DNA of 64,000 nucleotides, from the NCBI GenBank assembly GCA_964510225.1, contig CAZEAN010000003.1, positions 1 through 64,000 of the forward strand, given 5' to 3'. The notes below the pieces were generated by a model. It was not told the DNA's origin, ran no database searches, and saw nothing but the letters and a program-made list of their open reading frames with translations. The translations under genes were made by a program, and so were the position numbers. This DNA comes from CAZEAN01 sp964510225. GTDB taxonomy: Bacteria > Planctomycetota > Planctomycetia > Isosphaerales > Isosphaeraceae. The first letter of the stretch is position 1, and each line of letters begins with the position of its first letter. This document shows positions 17,881 through 25,098 of the stretch, in pieces.

Positions 17881-18984
17881 ATGGAACAAGGAGGGTCTGG
17901 GCAGGGATGCCCTAGTGTCGTACTCGAGCAGAGTCCGTTTGCCGTAGTGCTCTTAGAGCAGAACGGCATCATCAAGTGGATCAATCAGTTCGTCGCTGAA
18001 CTCTGGAACATCTCGGCCCACGAAGCGGTTGGTCAGCACGTTGCCTACGGACTCCCTGTCGACCCTGAGGAAATGGACCCCAATCAACCTTGGATCCGGA
18101 TCCTCTCCGAACAGCAAGTCGACGGCCTTGAACTCCCAGTTCGCCAACCCGACGGCGCGATCCGTTGGCTCCTCTGCAATACCTCTATTCATTATATCTT
18201 GGAGAAACAAGAGCAATTAGTTGTTTTTGGTCTTGAAATCACTCAGGCAAAACTGAAGCGGGAACAGGCAACTAAAGTCGAGTGCTGGAAAGCCGTCAAA
18301 CAAGTCGCTGTGGGACTCCTCCGCGAAACAAGTCAATCACTTCAACAGTCAAAATCCTGTTTAGAGTTACTGGCGACTTACGTTAACGATTCTCCTGATG
18401 CCGCCAAGCTCATCAATGCGACCGCAGAGAGCCAAGCGCGACTCTATCAATCGTTTGAAGCTCTCTACGGTTACATCGCCCCGGTACGGCCTCAGGCCGG
18501 TCACTTCGACCTCCCCGATGTTTGGCGTGAGGCTTGGAATCTCCTGGAACCGGATCGTGAATCACGGCAACTTGAGCTGGCTGAAGAGATCCAGACGGAA
18601 GAAGTGAGTTGTTGCCTCGATCCTTCAAGGATGGTCCTGGCGTTCCGGTCTATTCTGAGTCGATTGTTGCAGTCGAGCGACGGACCGAGCGTACTTCGGG
18701 TTATCTGCCAAGCCGATGAGCTTCACCAGGAGCCCGCGCTGCAGGTCACGATTGGCGGTGACGCGGTTGATTTCAACCACGACCAGCTCTCAGATCTCTT
18801 TGAACCCTATGTAGAACAAGACGGTGTCCAGCACGGACTGGAACTTGCAACCGCCCGAAGGATCATCGAGGCACACGGTGGCACTGTCCGACCCATACCG
18901 CGTGCCGATGGAGCGCTCATCTCCATCGTGCTGCCCCGGTCAACCGCGGAGTCATCCGGAAGCCCGGCGGCCCAACTCCATTAG
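17881..18984 (+). CDS. PAS-domain protein with degenerate histidine-kinase core
   Basis: The protein has 367 residues. A PAS domain occupies about 13-120 (VVLEQSPFAVVLLEQNGIIKWIN, DGAIRWLLCNTSIHY). The following helical segment (about 135-175) sits where the DHp domain should be but has no HExxTP-type H-box; it reads GLLRETSQSLQQS. A GHKL-like ATPase fold is recognisable at the end (LSDLFEPYV, HGLELATARRIIEAHGGTV, GALISIVLP), but the N-box Asn is absent (FRSILSRLLQSS). I infer a pseudokinase or sensor adaptor. It is soluble. Its last 33 bases overlap the convergent cheB, so the two genes may interfere in expression, and it may belong functionally to the chemosensory block. Confidence 0.75.
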   Translation: MEQGGSGQGCPSVVLEQSPFAVVLLEQNGIIKWINQFVAELWNISAHEAVGQHVAYGLPVDPEEMDPNQPWIRILSEQQVDGLELPVRQPDGAIRWLLCNTSIHYILEKQEQLVVFGLEITQAKLKREQATKVECWKAVKQVAVGLLRETSQSLQQSKSCLELLATYVNDSPDAAKLINATAESQARLYQSFEALYGYIAPVRPQAGHFDLPDVWREAWNLLEPDRESRQLELAEEIQTEEVSCCLDPSRMVLAFRSILSRLLQSSDGPSVLRVICQADELHQEPALQVTIGGDAVDFNHDQLSDLFEPYVEQDGVQHGLELATARRIIEAHGGTVRPIPRADGALISIVLPRSTAESSGSPAAQLH

Positions 18985-20022
18985 TAACGATGCGAGCTCA
19001 TTACTTGATAATTGGTGTTTGATGTAACCTTGTTCAAAAGCAATCTTATTCATTCCATAAACAATTGACGAACTTTCATCTTGGCCAAAGGTGAAACCTC
19101 CAGACTCCTGGATTTGGCGACAGCCCTCGACGCCGTCTCGACCCATTCCGGTCATCAAGATTCCGACGGCGTTACCTTCAAGAGTGAGGGCTGCCGACTG
19201 AAACAAGACATCGATCGAAGGGCGGTGTCCGCTGACTGGGGGTCTGCTATCGAGCTTGATCCGAAATGTCGGCCGTCGACCCATGATTGAAAGGTGCTGT
19301 GTACCTGGTGCGAGTAGAATTCGATTCGGTTCCAGTCTCCCCCCGTTCGCCGCAATAGCGACTGGGACACTACAGCCTCGGTCGAGTCGGGCAGCGAACG
19401 CATTGACGAACGGGTCTGGCATATGCTGTGTGATCAAGACCGGGGGCAATGGCGGTTTAACTGGCCGCAACGCCTTAACCAACGTCTGAGGGCCACCGAT
19501 CGAGATTCCGATCACTACACAATCGACCCTGGTCGGTAGTTCAAGGGCGCAGAAGCGACTTTCTCCCTGTGGCGGCATGCTCTTGGATGCCGAGGGAGGT
19601 GGTTTAACCTGGGTTTGCGCCGCGGTGATGATCTTATTCACGATCAATTCATGAGCCGATCGCAACTCGGTGAGTTGATTCTTGGTCGGCTTCGGTAAGA
19701 AGTCGACTGCCCCGCGTTCCAGTGCCTCGACCGTCGTGGTTGCACCCTCGTGAGTCCAGCTGCTAATCATCACCACGGGAACTGGGTAGACGTCGAGCAA
19801 GAGCGGCAGTGTATCGAGTCCCGATAAGCGTGGCATTTCCACGTCGAGGGTAATAACGTCGGGACGGAGCTGTCGAGCAAGTTCGATCGCTTCGTAGCCG
19901 TCGCGCGCTGTACCGACGACGCGGATCCTTGTACTTGAGCTGAGCAACTCCTTGAGGAGTTGTCGCATCAGTGCCGAGTCATCGACGATCAAGACTTGAA
20001 TCGGTTCCTCAGGGAGATTCAC
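18952..20022 (-). CDS. cheB: Chemotaxis methylesterase/glutamine deamidase CheB
   Basis: The protein has 356 residues. Residues 8-125 form a receiver domain (VLIVDDSALMRQLL, phospho-acceptor Asp in VITLDVEMPRLSGLD, MISSW, Lys in FLPKPT). Residues about 165-350 are the methylesterase. The catalytic Ser is in GISIGGPQTL (usually GASTGG), His in ITQHMP and Asp in LMTGMGRDGVEG. CheB removes methyl groups from receptors and, when phosphorylated by CheA, resets adaptation. The GTG start at 20022 overlaps the end of cheY by 14 bases, so translation is probably coupled. It is the last gene of the chemosensory block. Confidence 0.95.
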   Translation of the reverse strand: MNLPEEPIQVLIVDDSALMRQLLKELLSSSTRIRVVGTARDGYEAIELARQLRPDVITLDVEMPRLSGLDTLPLLLDVYPVPVVMISSWTHEGATTTVEALERGAVDFLPKPTKNQLTELRSAHELIVNKIITAAQTQVKPPPSASKSMPPQGESRFCALELPTRVDCVVIGISIGGPQTLVKALRPVKPPLPPVLITQHMPDPFVNAFAARLDRGCSVPVAIAANGGRLEPNRILLAPGTQHLSIMGRRPTFRIKLDSRPPVSGHRPSIDVLFQSAALTLEGNAVGILMTGMGRDGVEGCRQIQESGGFTFGQDESSSIVYGMNKIAFEQGYIKHQLSSNELASLLMELGRRASG

Positions 20023-20419
20023 CGTTTTCGTTCCTGGGAGCGTCGGAGGAATTGTTTGCGGAAGACGCTCGATTGTTCAAAAACCGGATTAGCGACTCGC
20101 GTTCGAATGGCTTCAGGAGAAAGTCGGAGGCACCCGCACCAATCGCTTCGGCGAGGGTCTGCTTTTGGTTGATGGCGGTCACTACCACGACTTGGGCTGC
20201 AGGATCTCCAGCTCGGATCGCTTTGAGGGCCTCAAGCCCGTCCATCACCGGCATCATCAGATCCATCGTGACAAGATCGGGCCGGGTCGAGAAGTAGAGT
20301 GAAACTCCCTCTTGTCCATCGACGGCTTCACCAACCACCTTCCAACCCGCTTCGGTGGCGATCTCACGGATCATTTTCCTCATCAGGAGTGCGTCGTCGA
20401 CAATCAAGAGTCGGTTCAT
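20009..20419 (-). CDS. cheY: CheY-type response regulator
   Basis: A 136-residue stand-alone receiver domain. Acidic pocket Asp-Asp is in LLIVDDALLMRKM, the phospho-acceptor Asp in LVTMDLMMPVMDGLEAL, switch Thr in VVVVTAINQ and the Lys in FLLKPFERE. There is no output domain; a short polar Asn/Ser-rich tail follows. It lies between cheD and cheB in the same direction, so it is the natural CheA phosphoryl target in this block. Whether it acts on a motor, on type IV pili or elsewhere cannot be told: no motor genes are in the window. Confidence 0.9.
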   Translation of the reverse strand: MNRLLIVDDALLMRKMIREIATEAGWKVVGEAVDGQEGVSLYFSTRPDLVTMDLMMPVMDGLEALKAIRAGDPAAQVVVVTAINQKQTLAEAIGAGASDFLLKPFERESLIRFLNNRASSANNSSDAPRNENGESP

Positions 20420-20477
20420 CAGTTAGCTTGAGACCTCGCCCTCTTAAAAAAACGGGTGTGCATGAAGTTGATAACTG

Positions 20478-20972
20478 TTACAAGTCAATGAGTGATCCGC
20501 CAACCCCGCGGACCCTGGCACTACCGGTCAAGGGATCAAAGAGCACAGTCCGGCCGAAGACTCCGCCGGTATCAACAGCAACGACAGGAATCCGGAGTTC
20601 TGCAAGCAATTGATGTGCAGCCGCTTCATTGAGTTGTCCAACGTCGGGACCTGCATAGGATGAGAACATCCGCGATCCGCCGACAAGTTTAGCTTCTGTC
20701 CGCCCGGCTCCAGGCCCGGCCCGAAGGCGGTCCAAGGCCTCAATCATTGCTGGGATCGCCGTATCGGCATAACGCCCCGTCTCAGGACGACCGAGTGCTT
20801 CTGGCAAGACAACATGGGCAAGTGCACCGATCGGACGGATCCGATCAATGATGATTACCGCAACACAAGAGCCCAAAAGGGTCCGAAGCTTCGTTGGTGA
20901 CTGCGCAACGGCCCAACGGCCGATGGGCACTGAGATCAGTGAGCTAGGTCGTGGGGTGGCAATCCTCTTCAT
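20478..20972 (-). CDS. cheD: Chemoreceptor glutamine deamidase CheD
   Basis: The protein has 164 residues. CheD deamidates receptor glutamines and, in systems with CheC, binds CheC to tune its phosphatase activity. The catalytic Cys is in TLLGSCVAVIII and the His in GALAHVVLPEA, followed by YADTAIPAMIEAL and KLVGGSRMF, all family hallmarks. The start overlaps the stop of the upstream cheC gene as ATGA, which fits the known CheC-CheD partnership. Confidence 0.92.
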   Translation of the reverse strand: MKRIATPRPSSLISVPIGRWAVAQSPTKLRTLLGSCVAVIIIDRIRPIGALAHVVLPEALGRPETGRYADTAIPAMIEALDRLRAGPGAGRTEAKLVGGSRMFSSYAGPDVGQLNEAAAHQLLAELRIPVVAVDTGGVFGRTVLFDPLTGSARVRGVGGSLIDL

Positions 20973-21610
20973 TTTCTCCCCTCGGCTCGGTCCACAGCCG
21001 TTCCAGACTCTCTTAGGAAGTTCCTAAGTGGTACGAGACCAACCAAGTGGAGAAGATGCGAGTATCGACCACCTGCATGACTTACTTGAAATCGAGCGCT
21101 CAATTTGAAGAATTCTTGATGTTCGGGTGATGGAGGGTTTCGAAGCCTTGAGAAGTGAGGGTGATCGCCAGCACTCCCTCGGTGGAGCATCGGTGGACCA
21201 GGAACGATCGGATCCGCAAGAGGGGACAGGACCCCGACGATTCCGGAGACAAAATGGGTCGTCAGAATGTTCGATGTTTCTGCGAGGCAAGAGTGCTCGA
21301 GTTCCGCACGGTCCGGGTCTAATTCCTGACTCTTCCCGCATAACTCGGTCGTGATCCAAGGAATAAGTTGATCTTCAACCGCGAGACAAGCGAGGCCAAT
21401 GAAGTCGTCGTTTCCTTGGAGTTCGTGGCTGCAGATCGCCAAGAGTGTTCGCTCTGCGGCAAACAAGTGCGGTAATTCGGAAGACTGGATCCTAGCGACC
21501 TCGGCCTGAGGATCCTCGAGATGCGGCCCGAGCCAACGTCGGGCCGCTATGACGGCACGGTCCCCGCCTTCGATCACTGCGTCTTGAAGTTTTGCGAGGG
21601 GGCCATTCAT
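20969..21610 (-). CDS. cheC: CheC-family CheY-P phosphatase, single motif
   Basis: The protein has 213 residues. One CheC/CheX/FliY phosphatase motif is visible: CLAETSNILTTHFVSGI followed by a Pro-rich segment (IVPGPPML), giving the E-x2-N catalytic pattern. Classic CheC has two such motifs; here the first half has only a weak resemblance (LFAAERTLLAICSHELQGN), so I assign the family, not equal activity. The gene is coupled by ATGA overlaps to cheA upstream and cheD downstream, the expected company for CheC. The C-terminal ~60 residues are basic and resemble no domain I know. Confidence 0.75.
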   Translation of the reverse strand: MNGPLAKLQDAVIEGGDRAVIAARRWLGPHLEDPQAEVARIQSSELPHLFAAERTLLAICSHELQGNDDFIGLACLAVEDQLIPWITTELCGKSQELDPDRAELEHSCLAETSNILTTHFVSGIVGVLSPLADPIVPGPPMLHRGSAGDHPHFSRLRNPPSPEHQEFFKLSARFQVSHAGGRYSHLLHLVGLVPLRNFLRESGTAVDRAEGRK

Positions 21611-24132
21611 GGGGCACTCGAAACGGTAAAGGAACGATTCAAAGCGAGCGAGACAAGCGCGTCGATATCGAGGACCAAGGCAACCCGTCCGTCTCCGAGG
21701 ATTCCAGCACCCGCGATTCCATTAACCGATCGGTAATTCTTTTCGATCGATCGGAGGACGACATCTTGAAGCCCCAGCAATTGATCAACCACGAGTGCAA
21801 TTGATGAGCGACGGCTCTGGACGATAATTGTTGGGGTTCTCAAGTTGCCATTTTCCAGATCATTCTCATGGTCGTCGAGAGATGATGTTTTGGACAGACG
21901 TGGCCATTCGAAAACATCAGCAAGTTCAATCAACGTGATAAACCGATCACGTGAAAAAAGTGTCCGTTCACCATGAACGTGAAGGATTTGCTCTGGAGCT
22001 AACGAAAGGATCTCACTGATATCGGCGACGGGAATGGCGTATGTCACTCCATCAATCAGCACGAGCATGCTCGGGAGGATTGCAATCGTCAACGGTAGCT
22101 GAATGTGGAAGGTTGTACCAACGCCGAGTTCGGTTTCGATCGCAATGGCACCATTGAGCTTTTCGACACGCTCCTTGACGACATCAAGCCCAACACCACG
22201 ACCGGAGACACTTGTAACCTTGGCTGCGGTACTAAACCCGGGCTCGAAGATAAACGGAATCACCTCGTCATCAGAGAGTCTCTCAATGTCCACCGAGCGG
22301 GCGAGGCCCTTTTCGATGACCTTGCCCCGGAGTCGAACGGCGTCGATCCCACGGCCGTCGTCTCGGATTGAGATCATGACCCGGTTGCCTCGGTTCGAGG
22401 CGTTCAGCGAGATCGTTCCTGTGGCGGGCTTGCCGAGCTTGAGGCGATCTTGGGTTGACTCGATGCCGTGATCGACAGCGTTGCGGACAAGATGGATCAA
22501 CGGATCGCTGATCTCGTCGATCATCCGTTTGTCCAGCTCAGTCGATTCTCCCTCGATCACGAGATCAACCGATTTTTCGGAGTCGAGACTGAGGTCCCGG
22601 ATGACCCGTCGGAATCGTTCAAGGATCGGCCCGATCGGGACCATCCGTGTATCGAGGACGGCACGTTGTATCCCATCGGAGAGTCGGCCGAGTTGATCAA
22701 CCGATTCCAAGAGAGCGCCTAATCGTTCACGGCAACTCCGGATCCGGCCAAGGTCCGTCTCGACCCGTTGCAGGTCATCTTGAAGCCGTTGGAATTGGGA
22801 ACTCCAGCGACTCGACGCATGATACGGAGAATCCTCCGGTTGATCCTCCGGAATCAAGCCGCGACGGACGGTTTCGAGTCGTTCGAGCGCATCAGATGCG
22901 AGCACTTGCGTGCTTGTCGATTTGATCGTTTCGTTGAGGGTCGAGGCAAGGTCAGCGAACCGATCTCGGATGATCACCAACTCGCCCGCAAGATTCATGA
23001 GGGCATCGAGTCGATCAATATCAACCCGGAGCGTCTCTGCGATCCGTACTCGTTTACGGATTGCACTGTGTGCGACCCCATCCGTCGTCTCTTCAGCTGA
23101 TTCCGGCTCGGACTGCTCGAAGCGAGAAGGCTCGGTTGGGCTCAACGACGAGGTCGCTGGAGTGGTGATCGCTAGCTCGGAGTTAGATGGCTCGGCATCA
23201 GACGACACGGAGTTTGACGGCACGGAGTTCGACGGCTCGGCATCCGACTGCTCCGGCGTCGTTTCCTCCAGGATCTCTGGTTCCGCGGAGGGTACCTCCA
23301 GACCTGCACTAATCTGGAGATCCTTAACGCCATCGACGCTGGCAAGCTCTCGGAGTTCGCGCGCATCGAGCCCTGGCTCGACCCAAATCGTCAGCGCCCC
23401 GGTCTGATCCAACGAATCCAACTGATCGGTTGGCGGATCAGTCTTGATCAGTCGGACTCGTTCCGTCAGTCGATTCAAAATCAGTTGTGCTTTGAGATCG
23501 AGCAGTTGCAGACCAGTCGAAAACTGAACCTTGATCTGAAGAGGGTTGCCATCGGAGGATTCTGACGGGATCGGTTCGTCGTTTGTGGGCCCTGTTCCCT
23601 CAGTTGCGTCTACCGTTACGGTGCCGGGAGTCGTTTGGAGTTCGGCTCCGAGGTCTTCCGCAATTGTCGGAGGCTCCGATTCTTGAAGAGCCGATTCCTC
23701 GGAGATGTTGGGCTCGGTGGTTGGTTCGGCACCAGGCTCAGCGATACCAAGGTAGTTCAAGAGGCGGTTGGTGACTTCGACAAGGTTGGCATGTCCTTGT
23801 CCTTCAGCTCGGAGCTCTCGATGATAATCACGGAGCTGGTCCAAGCAACGGAATGAGAGTTCGACGGCACTCCGGTCGAGTTCTCGGGTGCCACTTCGGA
23901 GCTGGTCGAAGAGAGATTCGAGGTGGTGGGCGAGAACCCCGACCTCGTCAAACCCCATCAAACCAGCCGATCCCTTCAAACTGTGGACCAGTCGGAAGAC
24001 CTCTTGAAGAGCGGTTTGATCACCAGGGTTCTCTTCCAATTGGAGCAGCGCATCGTTAATCGCACCGATCTGTTCATCGGTTTCATCGAGGTAGAACGGT
24101 AAGAGTTCCGAGGGATCAAACCCCGACATCAT
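21607..24132 (-). CDS. cheA: Chemotaxis histidine kinase CheA
   Basis: The protein has 841 residues. The Hpt domain at 5-115 holds the phospho-accepting His50 (LVHSLKGSAGLMGF). A linker with a P2-like segment follows (about 195-290), then a Ser/Glu/Pro-rich linker with repeated EPSNS units (about 295-350). The dimerisation helices begin near 380 (RVDIDRLDALMNLAGELVI). The ATPase domain has the N-box HLVRNAVDHGIE near 550, G1 DDGRGID and G2 GRGVGLDVV. A CheW-like SH3 domain ends it (about 680-841; LPLTIAILPSMLVLIDGVTYAIP). CheA phosphorylates CheY and CheB under receptor control. All catalytic motifs are present. It is coupled to cheC by ATGA. Confidence 0.96.
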   Translation of the reverse strand: MMSGFDPSELLPFYLDETDEQIGAINDALLQLEENPGDQTALQEVFRLVHSLKGSAGLMGFDEVGVLAHHLESLFDQLRSGTRELDRSAVELSFRCLDQLRDYHRELRAEGQGHANLVEVTNRLLNYLGIAEPGAEPTTEPNISEESALQESEPPTIAEDLGAELQTTPGTVTVDATEGTGPTNDEPIPSESSDGNPLQIKVQFSTGLQLLDLKAQLILNRLTERVRLIKTDPPTDQLDSLDQTGALTIWVEPGLDARELRELASVDGVKDLQISAGLEVPSAEPEILEETTPEQSDAEPSNSVPSNSVSSDAEPSNSELAITTPATSSLSPTEPSRFEQSEPESAEETTDGVAHSAIRKRVRIAETLRVDIDRLDALMNLAGELVIIRDRFADLASTLNETIKSTSTQVLASDALERLETVRRGLIPEDQPEDSPYHASSRWSSQFQRLQDDLQRVETDLGRIRSCRERLGALLESVDQLGRLSDGIQRAVLDTRMVPIGPILERFRRVIRDLSLDSEKSVDLVIEGESTELDKRMIDEISDPLIHLVRNAVDHGIESTQDRLKLGKPATGTISLNASNRGNRVMISIRDDGRGIDAVRLRGKVIEKGLARSVDIERLSDDEVIPFIFEPGFSTAAKVTSVSGRGVGLDVVKERVEKLNGAIAIETELGVGTTFHIQLPLTIAILPSMLVLIDGVTYAIPVADISEILSLAPEQILHVHGERTLFSRDRFITLIELADVFEWPRLSKTSSLDDHENDLENGNLRTPTIIVQSRRSSIALVVDQLLGLQDVVLRSIEKNYRSVNGIAGAGILGDGRVALVLDIDALVSLALNRSFTVSSAP

Positions 24133-24141
24133 GGCGCCGCC

Positions 24142-25065
24142 TCACGATGATTGCTTCTGAAAGAGCCAATTGCGGCACTTAGTGAGTCCTCTGAGGAGTT
24201 CATTAAGGCCCTCAGCAGGGCCAACGACGAGATAGCCCCCCTCCCGGAGGGCATCGACCACGAATTGGATCGCTTTCTTCTTGGAACCCTCATCGAAGTA
24301 GATCAGCACGTTCTTCAGAAAGATGCAGTCAAACTTCATCAGCCGCATTGGAGATAATAGGTTATGCGGAAAGAATTGAACACGGGCCTGAAACTCGGGA
24401 CGGACCGTCCAGAGGCTTTTAAGGGGATCGGAAGTGAAGTAGCGGAGTCGTTGGTGCGGGGAAATTTGCCGGGTCGAACGGGTCACGAAGGTCCCTGCTT
24501 TAGCTTGCTCGATGGCGGCTGAGCTGACGTCAGTTCCAATCAAGGAGATCTTCCAATCAAGGAAGTCGTCGTTGTTCCGGTCTAAGATCGTAAAGAGGAT
24601 GGAATAGAGTTCTTCGCCACTACTCGACGCTGCCGACCAAACGGCAAGTTCCTTGGGAGCACCTTCTTGCTTGCTTTGTTCGAGCCGTTCGGGAAGGAAC
24701 TCGTTGCTGAACCAATCGAATTGCTGGGGATCCCTGAAGAAATAGGTCTCGCCGGTAGTCACCGCTGCCAGAAAGTGGGGGCGTTCCGCGATCTCCTCGG
24801 GAGATTTTGAAGTGATTAATGCGAAATAGGATGCAAATGTAGGACTACCGGTTGCCCTCATACGTTTTCGGAGACGGTTGGAAAGCATCATCCGCTTATT
24901 TTCAGGGATGTGGATGCCTGTCGATTCATAGATCAGTTTGCTAAAAGACTGAAACAGTTTGTCAGGGAGGGGTTCAATGTCCATCGAGTTGAACGAGCTA
25001 AAAAGAGGACGATCGATGGTGACAGAAACGAGATCGGCCTCTTGAAGAAGTTCGAGATCCTCCAT
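24142..25065 (-). CDS. cheR: Chemotaxis methyltransferase CheR, atypical SAM motifs
   Basis: The protein has 307 residues. The N-terminal helical CheR domain (about 35-95) is followed by VTTGETYFFRDPQQF at 102-117, a strong CheR signature. The SAM-binding loop reads WSAASSSGEELYS where most CheR proteins have SAGCSTGEEPY, and the later motif reads IFLKNVLIYFDE where RNVLIYFD is usual. Both are recognisable but altered. CheR methylates receptor glutamates. It lies between the receptor gene and cheA. Length is normal without a TPR tail. Confidence 0.9.
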   Translation of the reverse strand: MEDLELLQEADLVSVTIDRPLFSSFNSMDIEPLPDKLFQSFSKLIYESTGIHIPENKRMMLSNRLRKRMRATGSPTFASYFALITSKSPEEIAERPHFLAAVTTGETYFFRDPQQFDWFSNEFLPERLEQSKQEGAPKELAVWSAASSSGEELYSILFTILDRNNDDFLDWKISLIGTDVSSAAIEQAKAGTFVTRSTRQISPHQRLRYFTSDPLKSLWTVRPEFQARVQFFPHNLLSPMRLMKFDCIFLKNVLIYFDEGSKKKAIQFVVDALREGGYLVVGPAEGLNELLRGLTKCRNWLFQKQSS

Positions 25066-25098
25066 TCGTCTGACTTACGCGTTGTCGTGACAGACAGA

